This document shows, one piece after another, positions 1 to 8,301 of a stretch of 64,000 nucleotides of DNA. Under the pieces are notes generated by a model, which saw only the letters and a program-made list of their open reading frames with translations, searched no databases and was not told where the DNA came from. A program made the translations under genes and the position numbers. Within the stretch, counting starts at the first letter, position 1. Each line of letters opens with the position of its first letter. The stretch spans positions 1-64,000 of the forward strand of contig NZ_JAHKQB010000029.1 of assembly GCF_018860625.1 (NCBI RefSeq). The letters run 5' to 3'. This stretch comes from Paracoccus sp. C2R09. GTDB lineage: Bacteria; Pseudomonadota; Alphaproteobacteria; Rhodobacterales; Rhodobacteraceae.

Positions 1-513
1 CAAACCCGGCGCGGTTCAGTCAGAACCCGCCCTGCCAGCCCGGTGGCAGAGCAGGCCGTCCTCATCGAGTTTCTTCTCTCGGGGTTTCGTAAAGGACCGT
101 AGGCTTTGCTTCAACTCCTTACCGCGCGGGCTGGTGCAGACATCCCCCTCTGCATCATAGGCGCAGTCGGCGCGCTGGAATGTCCCGACCCTGTGGCCTG
201 TCTGGTCGAACAATTGGATATGTGCTGCAATGCCGCGCGGCCGGTCCAGGCAGCCCAGCATCGGGCCGCTGCCATAAGCAGTGTCGGCAATCAGAGCTTC
301 CGCCACGATGCTGAACGTATCATTCACACGGTCGATCAGGCCCCGCACTGATCCAACCTTGGACTGCGGATCGACCGGGTGGCCTTCATATCGAAAATCA
401 CGCCATCGTCGGTTCGAACAGGTGATTGGTGGATAGGCAAAATAGGCCGGGCCGCCCTGAGCCCAGGTAAAGTGCGAAGCCGGGCTCGGAAGCGGATGTG
501 CCGAACGGACCAA
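1..513 (-). pseudogene. degraded IS1182-like transposase fragment
   Basis: The minus strand carries the C-terminal half of a DDE transposase. Family-typical stretches are visible: ALIADTAYGSGPMLG, a 'RGI.AHI.LFDQTGHRVGTF' segment and 'DCAYDAEGDVCTSPRGKEL'. The gene is broken. Between about 370 and 450 the homology moves through all three frames: 'STNHLFEP' in one, 'VRTDDGVIFDMKATRSIRS' in the next, and 'VGSVRGLIDR' in the frame that reads on. Another frame change before a stop at 16-18 cuts off the Cys-rich end, which seems to continue past the left edge. No upstream half and no inverted repeats are visible. The IS1182 assignment is from memory of the family; the loss of function is read directly from the frames. 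Confidence 0.7.
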
Positions 514-601
514 CGCCTTGAAACGTCTACATTTTGAGATCGCTGCGCCCTGCAGCTACAGGGCGGTGAAAGCTTGAAGCAGCCTTGCAGCTTGGAGCGG
601 G

Positions 602-853
602 TTCACGGCGATTCCTACCACTGCGATTGATCCGGCCTACAATCCGGCGTCCTCCGCGGTCCCCGTGTTGGTTGGGTCCGGGTCGGAGACAACCTGCAGG
701 GCGGGATCCTGCACGCTGCGGCCCGGTGTCGAGGTCACGGCCAAATCCACCACGCGGGTCGGCTGGTCGGTCGATGGCGTCAGCCTGAACGATCAGGATC
801 GGCTGGTCTGCGGCGGCACGCCCGTCGATTTCGCCGCGGTCCAAGCGATCTAA
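602..853 (+). pseudogene. remnant of an unidentified coding sequence (C-terminal piece)
   Basis: An open stretch of about 83 codons ends in TAA at 851-853. Its translation has coherent composition: a Thr/Pro-rich start, then segments such as 'TAKSTTRVGWSVDGVSLNDQ' and 'GGTPVDFAAVQAI'. There is no good start codon or ribosome-binding site. It lies directly against the GTA-like fragment that follows. I do not recognise the family. Its position next to a tail-protein relic suggests another phage or GTA tail gene piece, or part of the same gene brought close by deletion. That is inference from context only. Confidence 0.3.
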
Positions 854-856
854 GAG

Positions 857-1504
857 GTGAAGGCGCGCAGTCTGCGCGTCACCTTCTATCCCTTCATTCT
901 GAGGGACGTCGCGCCCGGCAACATGCTGCCGAACCCGAATCCCAATAACCACGCCGAAACGGGTCTGCCCGCGTTCCCATGGCGGGGGCGGGTCACCTGT
1001 TCGCCTGCGGCAGGTTATGCCGAGGCTGAAAATAAGACCGCCACGGCTGCTAGCCAGGTCTCAGCGTTCTTCGGCAACGCGAGCCTTTCCGATTTTCCAT
1101 CTCGGGCGACACAGTTTCCTTAATCGGCCCGTCGGGCGACTGGGGCCTGCCCTGCATGATACTGCATGACGCGCGCCTTTGCGCCGCAGCAGCCGGGGTC
1201 GATGCCTTCCTAAACGGCTCGAAAATGCGTGGCTTGACCACGATCCGCTCGGGCACAGGCACCTATCCCGCCGTCTCGGCGTTCGCCGCCGATGTTCGCG
1301 CCATTCCTGGGGTTCAAACGGAAATCGACCACGCCGTCGACTGGTCCGAATACTTCGGCCGCCGGCCGGGTGACGGCTCGAGCAATGTATTCTTCCCTCC
1401 GCGATCAGCTTTGGTCCGATACACATTTGCATCTCTGCGCGGAAGCAGCGGACGATAGTCATCAAATACGACTGGCGTCGATACAAACGCGCGACCTGAT
1501 CTAG
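857..1504 (+). pseudogene. gene-transfer-agent TIM-barrel (host specificity, RcGTA g15-like) relic
   Basis: The translation follows the glycoside-hydrolase-like TIM-barrel domain of the GTA/phage 'megatron' tail protein. It reads 'VTFYPFILRDVAPGN', 'AFPWRGRVTCSPAAG' and 'TAAASQVSAFFGNASLSDF' in one frame from 857. It shifts near 1090-1100 to 'SISGDTVSLIGPSGDW', 'ARLCAAAAGVDAF', 'KMRGLTTIRSG' and 'VDWSEYFGRRPGDGS'. It shifts again near 1395 to 'LRDQLWSDTH'. Only about 200 codons of a protein that is normally well over 1000 residues are present, with two frameshifts and no start, so it cannot be functional. No other GTA structural genes are in the window. The family assignment rests on remembered motif order and is fairly secure. 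Confidence 0.7.
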
Positions 1505-1894
1505 ACCACCACTGGCGGGCGCGAGGCTTGGCGACGTCGGTAACACGATACGACCGCTGTCCGAAGTCTTCCTCTCGGCCATCGCTGTCGAGGCAACCAT
1601 CACTAATTATCTATGATTTCAGAGCCTAAGGCGTGGTTATCCGGTTCTATTTTTCCGCAGCGAGCAGGTGATTTCAATCACTGCTTAGTATAAACAAGCA
1701 ATTCCTATTTGTATATTCTTAGGCGTCGTTCAGTGAGGGTAAAACTTACTTATCCGAAAAATTATAGCGTGTAATCTGATCTTATATACAGGCGCCCCTT
1801 GGTAAATGATGTGTTAATGCTGAATCCGGCATGACGGCGACCATCGGCGCTAACTGCCCAAGTTCATGCAAATGTAGATGGTATTGGTGAAGGG
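1505..1894. other. AT-rich intergenic region upstream of the RTX gene
   Basis: No gene is visible here. Base composition falls sharply compared with the rest of the window between about 1610 and 1810, with runs such as 'AAAAATTATAGCG' and 'CTTATATACA'. The stretch separates the IS/GTA relics from the RTX gene and should hold that gene's promoter. I could not pick a convincing -35/-10 pair. The low GC may mark an insertion junction or a silenced promoter. Confidence 0.5.
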
Positions 1895-1903
1895 GTGTCC
1901 GGT

Positions 1904-4900
1904 ATGGAACCGATTATCACGATAGACAGCGTTCGCAGCCGGGAATATTACGATTACCTTGTATTCTCGGTACGACTTTCGGGGCCGGCGACCGATGCGG
2001 TCACGGTCAATTATCAGGCCCTTCCCCAAACCGCCGAGTGGAGCGATCTGGGCAGTGCCCTGTCGGGAACGGTGACATTTGCGATCGGGGAAACGGTCAA
2101 GACCATCACGCTTCGTTCGGACTATGACACCCAGGATGAGCGCGACGAGGCCTTCCTGGTGGAATTGCGGGACCCTATCAACGCCAATTTCGGAAGCAAT
2201 ATCCACAGCCTGTCCACGATCGGCTGGATCATGGACGATGACGGTACCACCAGCAACAACCAGGCGGTGGCCGTTTCGAACCCCGTGGTGACCGAAACCG
2301 GGGGCGGCAAGGCCGTCTTCACGGTCAGCCTGTCCGAGCCTTTCACAAGCTCGCAGAGCCTCCGCTACCAGACCTATGACATCTCGGCCAATGCGGGGTC
2401 GGATTACGTGGCCAAATCGGGCCGGATCAATTTCCTAGCGGGGCAGACCGAAGCCCTGATCGAGGTCGATCTGATCAACAACAACCTTGCGGAGACCGCC
2501 GAAAGCTTCGGCCTGGCCATCACCGGCACCGCCGATGTCGCCAGCGCATTCGGGGTCGCACAGATCCTGGACACGGACGCCTCGCTGCCGGTCATCTCGA
2601 TCGAGGGCGATGCGGCAAGCGAATATTACGAATATGCCCGCTTCACCATCCGGCTTTCCGAACCGTCCAGAGACGCGGTGACGGTGAATTACCAGGCGCT
2701 TCCGCAAACCGCCGACTGGAGCGATCTGAGCAGCACGCTGTCGGGCACCGTCACATTCGCCGCGGGTGAAACGGTCAAGACCGTGCAGATCCGAACCGAT
2801 TACGACCGGGTCGACGAACAGGACGAAGCCTTCATCATGGAGCTGCGCTCGCCCGTGGGCGCGACCTTCGGCGGCAACAACGAAAGCCTGTCGGCTGTCG
2901 GCTGGATCCTGGACCAGGACGGCACGACGGTGGGCAACCGTTCAATCGCGATCTCGGATCCGATCGTCACGGAAGGGGCGAACGGCAAGGCGGTCTTTAC
3001 CGTCAGCCTGTCCGAGGCCTTCGATACCGCGCAGACCTTCGATTATCAGACGCAGAACGGCAGCGCGAAGGCCGGGACGGATTACGTCGCGAAGACCGGC
3101 AGCGTCACCTTCCAGGCCGGGCAGACCGAGGCCGCGGTCGAGGTCGATCTGATCAACAACGGGGCCGCCGAGGCGAGCGAGAGCTTCAACCTGGTCGTTC
3201 CCGGCGCGAACGGGGTGCGCAGCGCCGCAGGCACCGCCCTGATCCTGGACGAGGACGCCTCGGTCCCGGTGCTGTCGGTGGATGGTGCGTCGGCACGCGA
3301 ATATTACGACTACCTCTACTTCACCGTGCGGATGTCCGAAGCATCGCGCCAGGCGGTCACGGTGGATTACGGAGTGCTGGCGAAGACGGCCTCGACCGGC
3401 GATCTGTCCTCGACCACGACGGGCACGCTGACATTCGAGGCGGGTGAAACGGTCAAGACCATCACCCTGCGCAGCGATTACGACACGGTGGACGAGCTGG
3501 ACGAGGCATTCCTGCTGGAGCTGCGCAACCCGGCCGGGGCGACATTCGGCGGGGGCAACGCGACCCTGACGGCGATGGGATGGATCCTGGACGATGACGG
3601 GCCCTTCGTGAACCGCACGATCGCCATTTCGGACAGCACCGTCACCGAAGGCCCGTCGGGACGAGAGGCGGTCTTCGCGGTCGAGATGTCGCAGGCCCAT
3701 ACCGAGGCGATCACGGTAAGCTACCGCACGGTGAATGGCACGGCGACGGCCGGGGCGGATTACAGCGCGCGCAGCGGTACCGTCACCTTCGAGCCGGGGC
3801 AGACCCGCGTGTTGGTGACGGTTCCGATCCGCAACGACCTGATCTCGGAATCGCCGGAAACGTTCCAGCTGCGGATCACCCCGCCATATCCGTCGGCGAT
3901 CTCGGCATCGACCACGGCGGTCTGGGGGACGGGCACCATCCTTGACGGCACCCGCCGCGGGACCGAGGCGGGCGAGACGCTGAACGGGACCGACGATGCC
4001 GATGCGATCGACGGGCTGGGCGGCAACGACCTGATCCGTGGTCTGGACGGCAAGGATGTCCTGTCGGGCGGGAACGGCAACGACACGCTGAACGGCGGCG
4101 GCGGGGCCGACACCATGCTGGGTGGGGCAGGCAACGATCTCTACTATGTGGGCGGCGGCAATGACCGGGTGGTGGAATATTCCGGCAACGGGATCGATAC
4201 CGTGCGGGCGGGCTTCGCCTATGCCCTGGGGGCCAATCTTGAACGCCTGGTCCTGACGGGCGGCGGCCATATCGCCGGGACCGGGAACGCGCTGGCCAAT
4301 GTCGTTACCGGGAATGCCGGGAACAACAGGCTGAAGGGGCTGGCCGGAAACGACCGTCTTGTCGGGCTGGCAGGTAACGACCGGTTGGAGGGCGGCAACG
4401 GACGCGACACCCTGGTCGGCGGCGCAGGCAACGACACGCTTCTGGGCGCGGGCGGCAACGATCTGCTGCAGGGCGGAAACGGGGCCGACGTGCTGAATGG
4501 CGGCGCGGGCAACGACACCATGACCGGCGGTGGCGGCAACGACAGCATGGCCGGTGGCCTGGGCAACGACCGCTATGTGGTGGGCGCGGGCGACAGGCTG
4601 ACCGAGCTTGCGGGACAGGGCGTCGATACCGTTCAGGCCTTCCGCGATTGGGGTCTGGGGGCCAATTTCGAGAACCTGGTTCTTGGGGGCAATGCCGGGA
4701 TCGACGGTTCGGGGAACGGCCTTGGCAATGTCATCGTCGGCAATGGCGGTCAGAACACGCTGAAGGGTTTCGGCGGAAATGATCGTCTGGTCGGCGGGGC
4801 GGCCGGGGACCAGCTGGTGGGTGGGGGCGGTAACGACACCCTGCTTGGCGGCAACGGCAACGATGCGCTGAATGGCGGCTTCGGCAACGATCTGCTGGAG

Positions 4901-5521
4901 GGCGGGGGCGGCAGGGATACCCTTGGGGGTGCCGCCGGCAACGACAACCTGAAGGGCCTTGCCGGCAATGACCGGCTGTTCGCGGGGAACGGCAAGGACA
5001 CGCTGAACGGCGGCAACGGCAACGACCTGCTGGAAGGCGGGGGCGGGAACGACCTGCTGGCCGGGGCTGCAGGGAACGACAATCTGAAGGGCCAGAACGG
5101 CAACGACCAGCTGTTTGGCGGAAACGGTCGCGACACGCTGAACGGCGGTGCGGGCGTCGACAGGCTGGAAGGAGGCGGCGGCAAGGACTTCCTCTATGGC
5201 GGCGACGACGCGGTGCGCGACGTCTTCGTCTTCCGCAGCCTCGGCCACAGCAATTCGGGCTTAGCGAACCGTGACCACGTGTTCGATTTCGCATCGGGTC
5301 GCGACGATATCGACATGTCGGGGCTGGACGCGAATACGCGGGCGCGGGGCGATCAGGATTTCGACTTCAACGGAACCAGCGCGGCCGCGAATTCGGTCTG
5401 GTATGTCAAGCAGGCCGCAGGGGTCCTGGTGCGGGCCGACCACAATGGCGACGCGCGTGCCGATTTCGAGATCTTCATCGACAGCGTATCGCGCCTGGGC
5501 GAAAACGACTTCATCTTCTGA
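1904..5521 (+). CDS. RTX calcium-binding protein with six Calx-beta domains, probable type I secretion substrate
   Basis: A protein of about 1205 residues. Residues about 5-690 hold six Calx-beta domains arranged as three tandem A-B pairs. The A domains share 'EYYDYL' and 'VNYQALPQTA'; the B domains share 'GTDYVAKTG' and 'VEVDLINN'. Residues about 700-1105 hold roughly 30 glycine-rich RTX nonapeptides of the GGxGxDxLx type. The last 100 residues resemble the serralysin-type C-terminal domain and end in DFIF, as in type I secreted proteins. There is no N-terminal signal peptide, as expected for that route. Family members bind calcium on secretion and often act in adhesion or biofilm matrix; the role here is inferred. 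I chose ATG 1904 because AAGGGG lies 9 bases upstream; GTG 1895 is also in frame but overlaps that site. No TolC or ABC exporter genes are nearby. Confidence 0.85.
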   Translation: MEPIITIDSVRSREYYDYLVFSVRLSGPATDAVTVNYQALPQTAEWSDLGSALSGTVTFAIGETVKTITLRSDYDTQDERDEAFLVELRDPINANFGSNIHSLSTIGWIMDDDGTTSNNQAVAVSNPVVTETGGGKAVFTVSLSEPFTSSQSLRYQTYDISANAGSDYVAKSGRINFLAGQTEALIEVDLINNNLAETAESFGLAITGTADVASAFGVAQILDTDASLPVISIEGDAASEYYEYARFTIRLSEPSRDAVTVNYQALPQTADWSDLSSTLSGTVTFAAGETVKTVQIRTDYDRVDEQDEAFIMELRSPVGATFGGNNESLSAVGWILDQDGTTVGNRSIAISDPIVTEGANGKAVFTVSLSEAFDTAQTFDYQTQNGSAKAGTDYVAKTGSVTFQAGQTEAAVEVDLINNGAAEASESFNLVVPGANGVRSAAGTALILDEDASVPVLSVDGASAREYYDYLYFTVRMSEASRQAVTVDYGVLAKTASTGDLSSTTTGTLTFEAGETVKTITLRSDYDTVDELDEAFLLELRNPAGATFGGGNATLTAMGWILDDDGPFVNRTIAISDSTVTEGPSGREAVFAVEMSQAHTEAITVSYRTVNGTATAGADYSARSGTVTFEPGQTRVLVTVPIRNDLISESPETFQLRITPPYPSAISASTTAVWGTGTILDGTRRGTEAGETLNGTDDADAIDGLGGNDLIRGLDGKDVLSGGNGNDTLNGGGGADTMLGGAGNDLYYVGGGNDRVVEYSGNGIDTVRAGFAYALGANLERLVLTGGGHIAGTGNALANVVTGNAGNNRLKGLAGNDRLVGLAGNDRLEGGNGRDTLVGGAGNDTLLGAGGNDLLQGGNGADVLNGGAGNDTMTGGGGNDSMAGGLGNDRYVVGAGDRLTELAGQGVDTVQAFRDWGLGANFENLVLGGNAGIDGSGNGLGNVIVGNGGQNTLKGFGGNDRLVGGAAGDQLVGGGGNDTLLGGNGNDALNGGFGNDLLEGGGGRDTLGGAAGNDNLKGLAGNDRLFAGNGKDTLNGGNGNDLLEGGGGNDLLAGAAGNDNLKGQNGNDQLFGGNGRDTLNGGAGVDRLEGGGGKDFLYGGDDAVRDVFVFRSLGHSNSGLANRDHVFDFASGRDDIDMSGLDANTRARGDQDFDFNGTSAAANSVWYVKQAAGVLVRADHNGDARADFEIFIDSVSRLGENDFIF

Positions 5522-5527
5522 CGACAG

Positions 5528-5558
5528 CCCCGGCCCCTCGATATTTCGTGGGGCCGGG
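5528..5558. terminator. hairpin between convergent RTX and oxidase genes
   Basis: A perfect 9-bp GC stem (CCCGGCCCC / GGGGCCGGG) with a 12-base loop lies 7 bases after the RTX stop and just before the stop of the convergent small membrane gene. Neither strand has a long U tract, so it may act as a weak bidirectional terminator or an mRNA end-protecting structure. Confidence 0.5.
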
Positions 5559-5560
5559 CG

Positions 5561-5854
5561 CTAGATGCAGCGGGTCAGCATCAGCCCGGGCAGAAGCGTC
5601 CATGCCGTGCCCACCAATGCCACGATGGCCAGCGTCGTGGCGACCGCGCGCAGCCCGCTGGCGGGCGATCGCGCCACCCAGACCAGCAGTGCCACCTGCA
5701 GCGACAGCGCGGCCAGAACCGCCCCGATCAGCACGCCCCGACCCGCAGCCCCCGGCAGTCCCGCCGCGCAGAGCCACGCGTTCAATCCATAGATCGCGCT
5801 GAAGCATGCAAGCCAGGCCGTCAGTGGCAACGCGATACGCAGAACGCTGCCCAT
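5561..5854 (-). CDS. small three-helix membrane protein of the oxidase operon
   Basis: A 97-residue hydrophobic protein with about three predicted transmembrane helices separated by short loops ('LRIALPLTAWLACF', 'GVLIGAVLAALSLQVALLVW', 'VATTLAIVALVGTAW'). The ATG at 5854 overlaps the stop of the fused oxidase gene as ATGA, so it is translationally coupled and the last gene of the oxidase operon. I recognise no family. Short hydrophobic proteins at the end of oxidase operons are sometimes subunit IV-like or assembly proteins, which is the likeliest role here, but that is inference from position only. Confidence 0.6.
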   Translation of the reverse strand: MGSVLRIALPLTAWLACFSAIYGLNAWLCAAGLPGAAGRGVLIGAVLAALSLQVALLVWVARSPASGLRAVATTLAIVALVGTAWTLLPGLMLTRCI

Positions 5855-8301
5855 CAGCCCAACCCCGGCAGGATCGCCGCCCCCGTGCCGATGACGGAAA
5901 CCGCAGCAGCATAGTCCGACCACAGCATCGTGACGCGATGCAGGCCGATGCCGGTGCGGGGGTCATGCCCTGCAAGACGCGTGGCGCCGTGGAACATGGC
6001 CATCACGAATGCGACGAGTTGATGCAGGATGCCGTATCCCACCAGCACCCAGACCGTTGCCGCATAGGCATGGACGGTCGGATCGGGCAGGCTGCGCAGC
6101 ACCATCACGCCGCCTGCGGCCATCGCGGCCATGCCCAGCCCCTGCAGCATCCACAGGCGCGGAATGCGGGCCGCGACGGCGGCCAGCACCGCGCCGGCGG
6201 CCAGGGGCGCGATGGCGGGCATTCCCGGCTGGGCCCAGGCCTCGGGCGGCCAGTTCGGCGCGATGGTCCACAGAAAGGCGTAACCGAACAGCAGCGATCC
6301 GAAGAATGTCCCGTCGGCCAGCAGCAGGAACAGCGATCCCCACCATCCCGGCGGATGCGTCACCTCGGAGGCCAGGGGCAGGGACAGGCCGCGTCCGGCG
6401 GGCAGGGGGCCCTCGGGCGTGGGACGCTGCAGCCCCCAGGCCCAGACCAGCGCGCAGCCAAGCACGCACACCGCCGCGACGGGCACCAGCCAATAGGCCT
6501 TGATCAGCATCCCCAGAAAGAACAGCCCCGTCACCGCCGACATCAGCACGGGCAGGGCGGTGTTGCCCGGAAAGACCACGAGGTATTCGGGCGTTCCGGT
6601 TGCAGGCTCGACGGTCAGCGTCTCGCGCCGGTTGCGGGACGGATCGCCCAGATACCCCTCTCCCTGCGCCAGCTGGACGGGCAGGTCGGGCGTGTCCCAC
6701 AAAGGCTCTCGCGAGGTGATCTGCGGCAGGCTGGCGAAGTTGTAGGGTGCGGCGGGGGTCGGCATCGCCCATTCCAGCGTGCCCGCCCCCCATGGGTCGC
6801 GCGACCCGCGGATCGCGACGGCGGCGTTGACCACCACGTCGATCACCACCAGCGCGAAGCCGATCGCCATGACGAAGCTGCTGACCGAGGCGATGATGTT
6901 GATCACCTCCCACCCCTGGCCCGGATCGAAGGTATCGATGCGGCGGCGCATGCCCAGCAGGCCCGCCCAATGCAGCAGCAGAAAGGTGCCGTGGAACCCC
7001 GGCACGATCAGCCAGAAGGCGGTGTTGCCCAGCTTGAAGAAGGTCTTGCGCCCCGTGACATGCGGCATCCAGTAGTAAAGCGCCCCCAGCATCGGAAAGA
7101 CGAAGCCGCCGATCAGCACGTAATGCAGATGCGCCACGATGAAATAGGTGTCATGCGCCTGCCAGTCGAAGGGCACGATGGCGACCATCACCCCCGTCAG
7201 CCCGCCGATGACGAAGGTGGCAAAGAAGGACAGCATCCACATCATCGGCAGATGCATCTGCGGTCGGCCCTTGGCGATGGTGCCGATCCAGGCGAAGATC
7301 TGCACCGCGGTCGGCACCGCGACCAGCGTGGACGCCGCCGAAAAGAAGGCCAGCGCCAGATGCGGGATGCCGGTGGTGAACATGTGATGCACCCACAGCC
7401 CGAAGCTGAGCACCGCCAGCGACACCGCCGCCGCGATCACCCATGGATGCCCCAGCAGCCGCGTGCGCGACATGACCGGCAGGATGGTGGAAATGGCCCC
7501 GGCGGCGGGCAGGAAGATGATATAGACCTCGGGGTGGCCGAACAGCCAGAAGAGGTGCTGCCATAGCAGCGCATCGCCCCCATGCGCCACCTGGAAGAAG
7601 GGCAGGCCGAAGGCGCGTTCCAGCTCCAAGAGGATCGACCCCAGGATCAGCGGCGGAAAGCCCGTCAGGATCATCACCGCCGTCACCAGCGCGTACCAGG
7701 CAAAGATCGGCATGCGGGCCAGCGACATGCCCGGCGCGCGATATCGCAGGATGGTCACCGTGATCTCGACCGCCGCCGAGATGGCCGAGATCTCGACGAA
7801 GGTGATGCCGATCAGCCAGAAGTCCGAATTGATCCCCGGCGAATTGATCGCGGATGACAGGGGCGGATACATGAACCAGCCGCTGTCGGGCGCAACCCCC
7901 GCCAGCAGCGAGAAGATCATCATCGCCCCGCCGAAGACATAGCACCAGAAGCCGTAGGCCGTCAGGCGCGGGAAGGCCAGATCGCGCGACCCCAGCATCT
8001 TGGGCAGCAGATAGACGGCCAGCCCCTCGAACATGGGGATGGCGAACAGGAACATCATGATGGTCCCGTGCATGGTGAAGATCTGGTTGTAATGTTCCGG
8101 CCCCAGAAAGGCCGAACGCGGGCTGGCCAGCTGGGCGCGGATCAACATGGCCAGGATGCCGCCCACGATGAAGAAGAACGCGGATACCGCCATGAACATG
8201 CGGCCCAGATCGGTGTGGTTGACGGATGTGAACCATCCCCGCCAACCGGGGTCGGACGCCCAGATGCGCGACAGGGCCCGGTGCCGTTGCAGGGCGTTCA
8301 T
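5854..8301 (-). CDS. haem-copper terminal oxidase, fused subunit I-III
   Basis: An 815-residue polytopic membrane protein. Residues 1 to about 580 are a complete subunit I: 'HGTIMMFLFAIP' (low-spin haem ligand region), 'FWLFGHPEVYIIFLP' (Cu(B) histidine, cross-linked Tyr and proton-channel Glu), 'WVHHMFTTG' (two further Cu(B) histidines) and 'HDTYFIVAHLHYVL' (haem ligands). Residues about 600-815 are a shortened subunit III-like part with paired helices. Such I-III fusions are known in alternative oxidases of alphaproteobacteria (coxMNOP-like clusters) and in caa3-type enzymes. It couples oxygen reduction to proton pumping in the inner membrane. It is translationally coupled (ATGA) to the upstream subunit II gene. 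Because that partner lacks Cu(A), the donor is more likely quinol than cytochrome c. Confidence 0.9.
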   Translation of the reverse strand: MNALQRHRALSRIWASDPGWRGWFTSVNHTDLGRMFMAVSAFFFIVGGILAMLIRAQLASPRSAFLGPEHYNQIFTMHGTIMMFLFAIPMFEGLAVYLLPKMLGSRDLAFPRLTAYGFWCYVFGGAMMIFSLLAGVAPDSGWFMYPPLSSAINSPGINSDFWLIGITFVEISAISAAVEITVTILRYRAPGMSLARMPIFAWYALVTAVMILTGFPPLILGSILLELERAFGLPFFQVAHGGDALLWQHLFWLFGHPEVYIIFLPAAGAISTILPVMSRTRLLGHPWVIAAAVSLAVLSFGLWVHHMFTTGIPHLALAFFSAASTLVAVPTAVQIFAWIGTIAKGRPQMHLPMMWMLSFFATFVIGGLTGVMVAIVPFDWQAHDTYFIVAHLHYVLIGGFVFPMLGALYYWMPHVTGRKTFFKLGNTAFWLIVPGFHGTFLLLHWAGLLGMRRRIDTFDPGQGWEVINIIASVSSFVMAIGFALVVIDVVVNAAVAIRGSRDPWGAGTLEWAMPTPAAPYNFASLPQITSREPLWDTPDLPVQLAQGEGYLGDPSRNRRETLTVEPATGTPEYLVVFPGNTALPVLMSAVTGLFFLGMLIKAYWLVPVAAVCVLGCALVWAWGLQRPTPEGPLPAGRGLSLPLASEVTHPPGWWGSLFLLLADGTFFGSLLFGYAFLWTIAPNWPPEAWAQPGMPAIAPLAAGAVLAAVAARIPRLWMLQGLGMAAMAAGGVMVLRSLPDPTVHAYAATVWVLVGYGILHQLVAFVMAMFHGATRLAGHDPRTGIGLHRVTMLWSDYAAAVSVIGTGAAILPGLG

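Noticed and set aside
1061..1603. A minus-strand open frame across the GTA relic, with segments resembling recombinase sequence near 1430-1530.
   Set aside because: The plus strand explains most of the interval as GTA homology, and the remaining segment is too short to assign to any family.
4010..5210. Dense short repeats that could suggest a CRISPR or satellite array.
   Set aside because: The repeats are 27-base RTX codon units that keep the reading frame and vary at the protein level; there are no spacers.
2942..5248. A 768-codon open frame opposite the RTX gene.
   Set aside because: It is the antisense of glycine-rich repeats and shows only a Val/Ala/Gln repeat pattern produced by the RTX codons.
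5806..7566. A 586-codon open frame on the plus strand opposite the oxidase gene.
   Set aside because: The composition (Arg, His, Gln, Gly) is typical of antisense reading of a membrane-protein gene, and the opposite strand has a clear oxidase.
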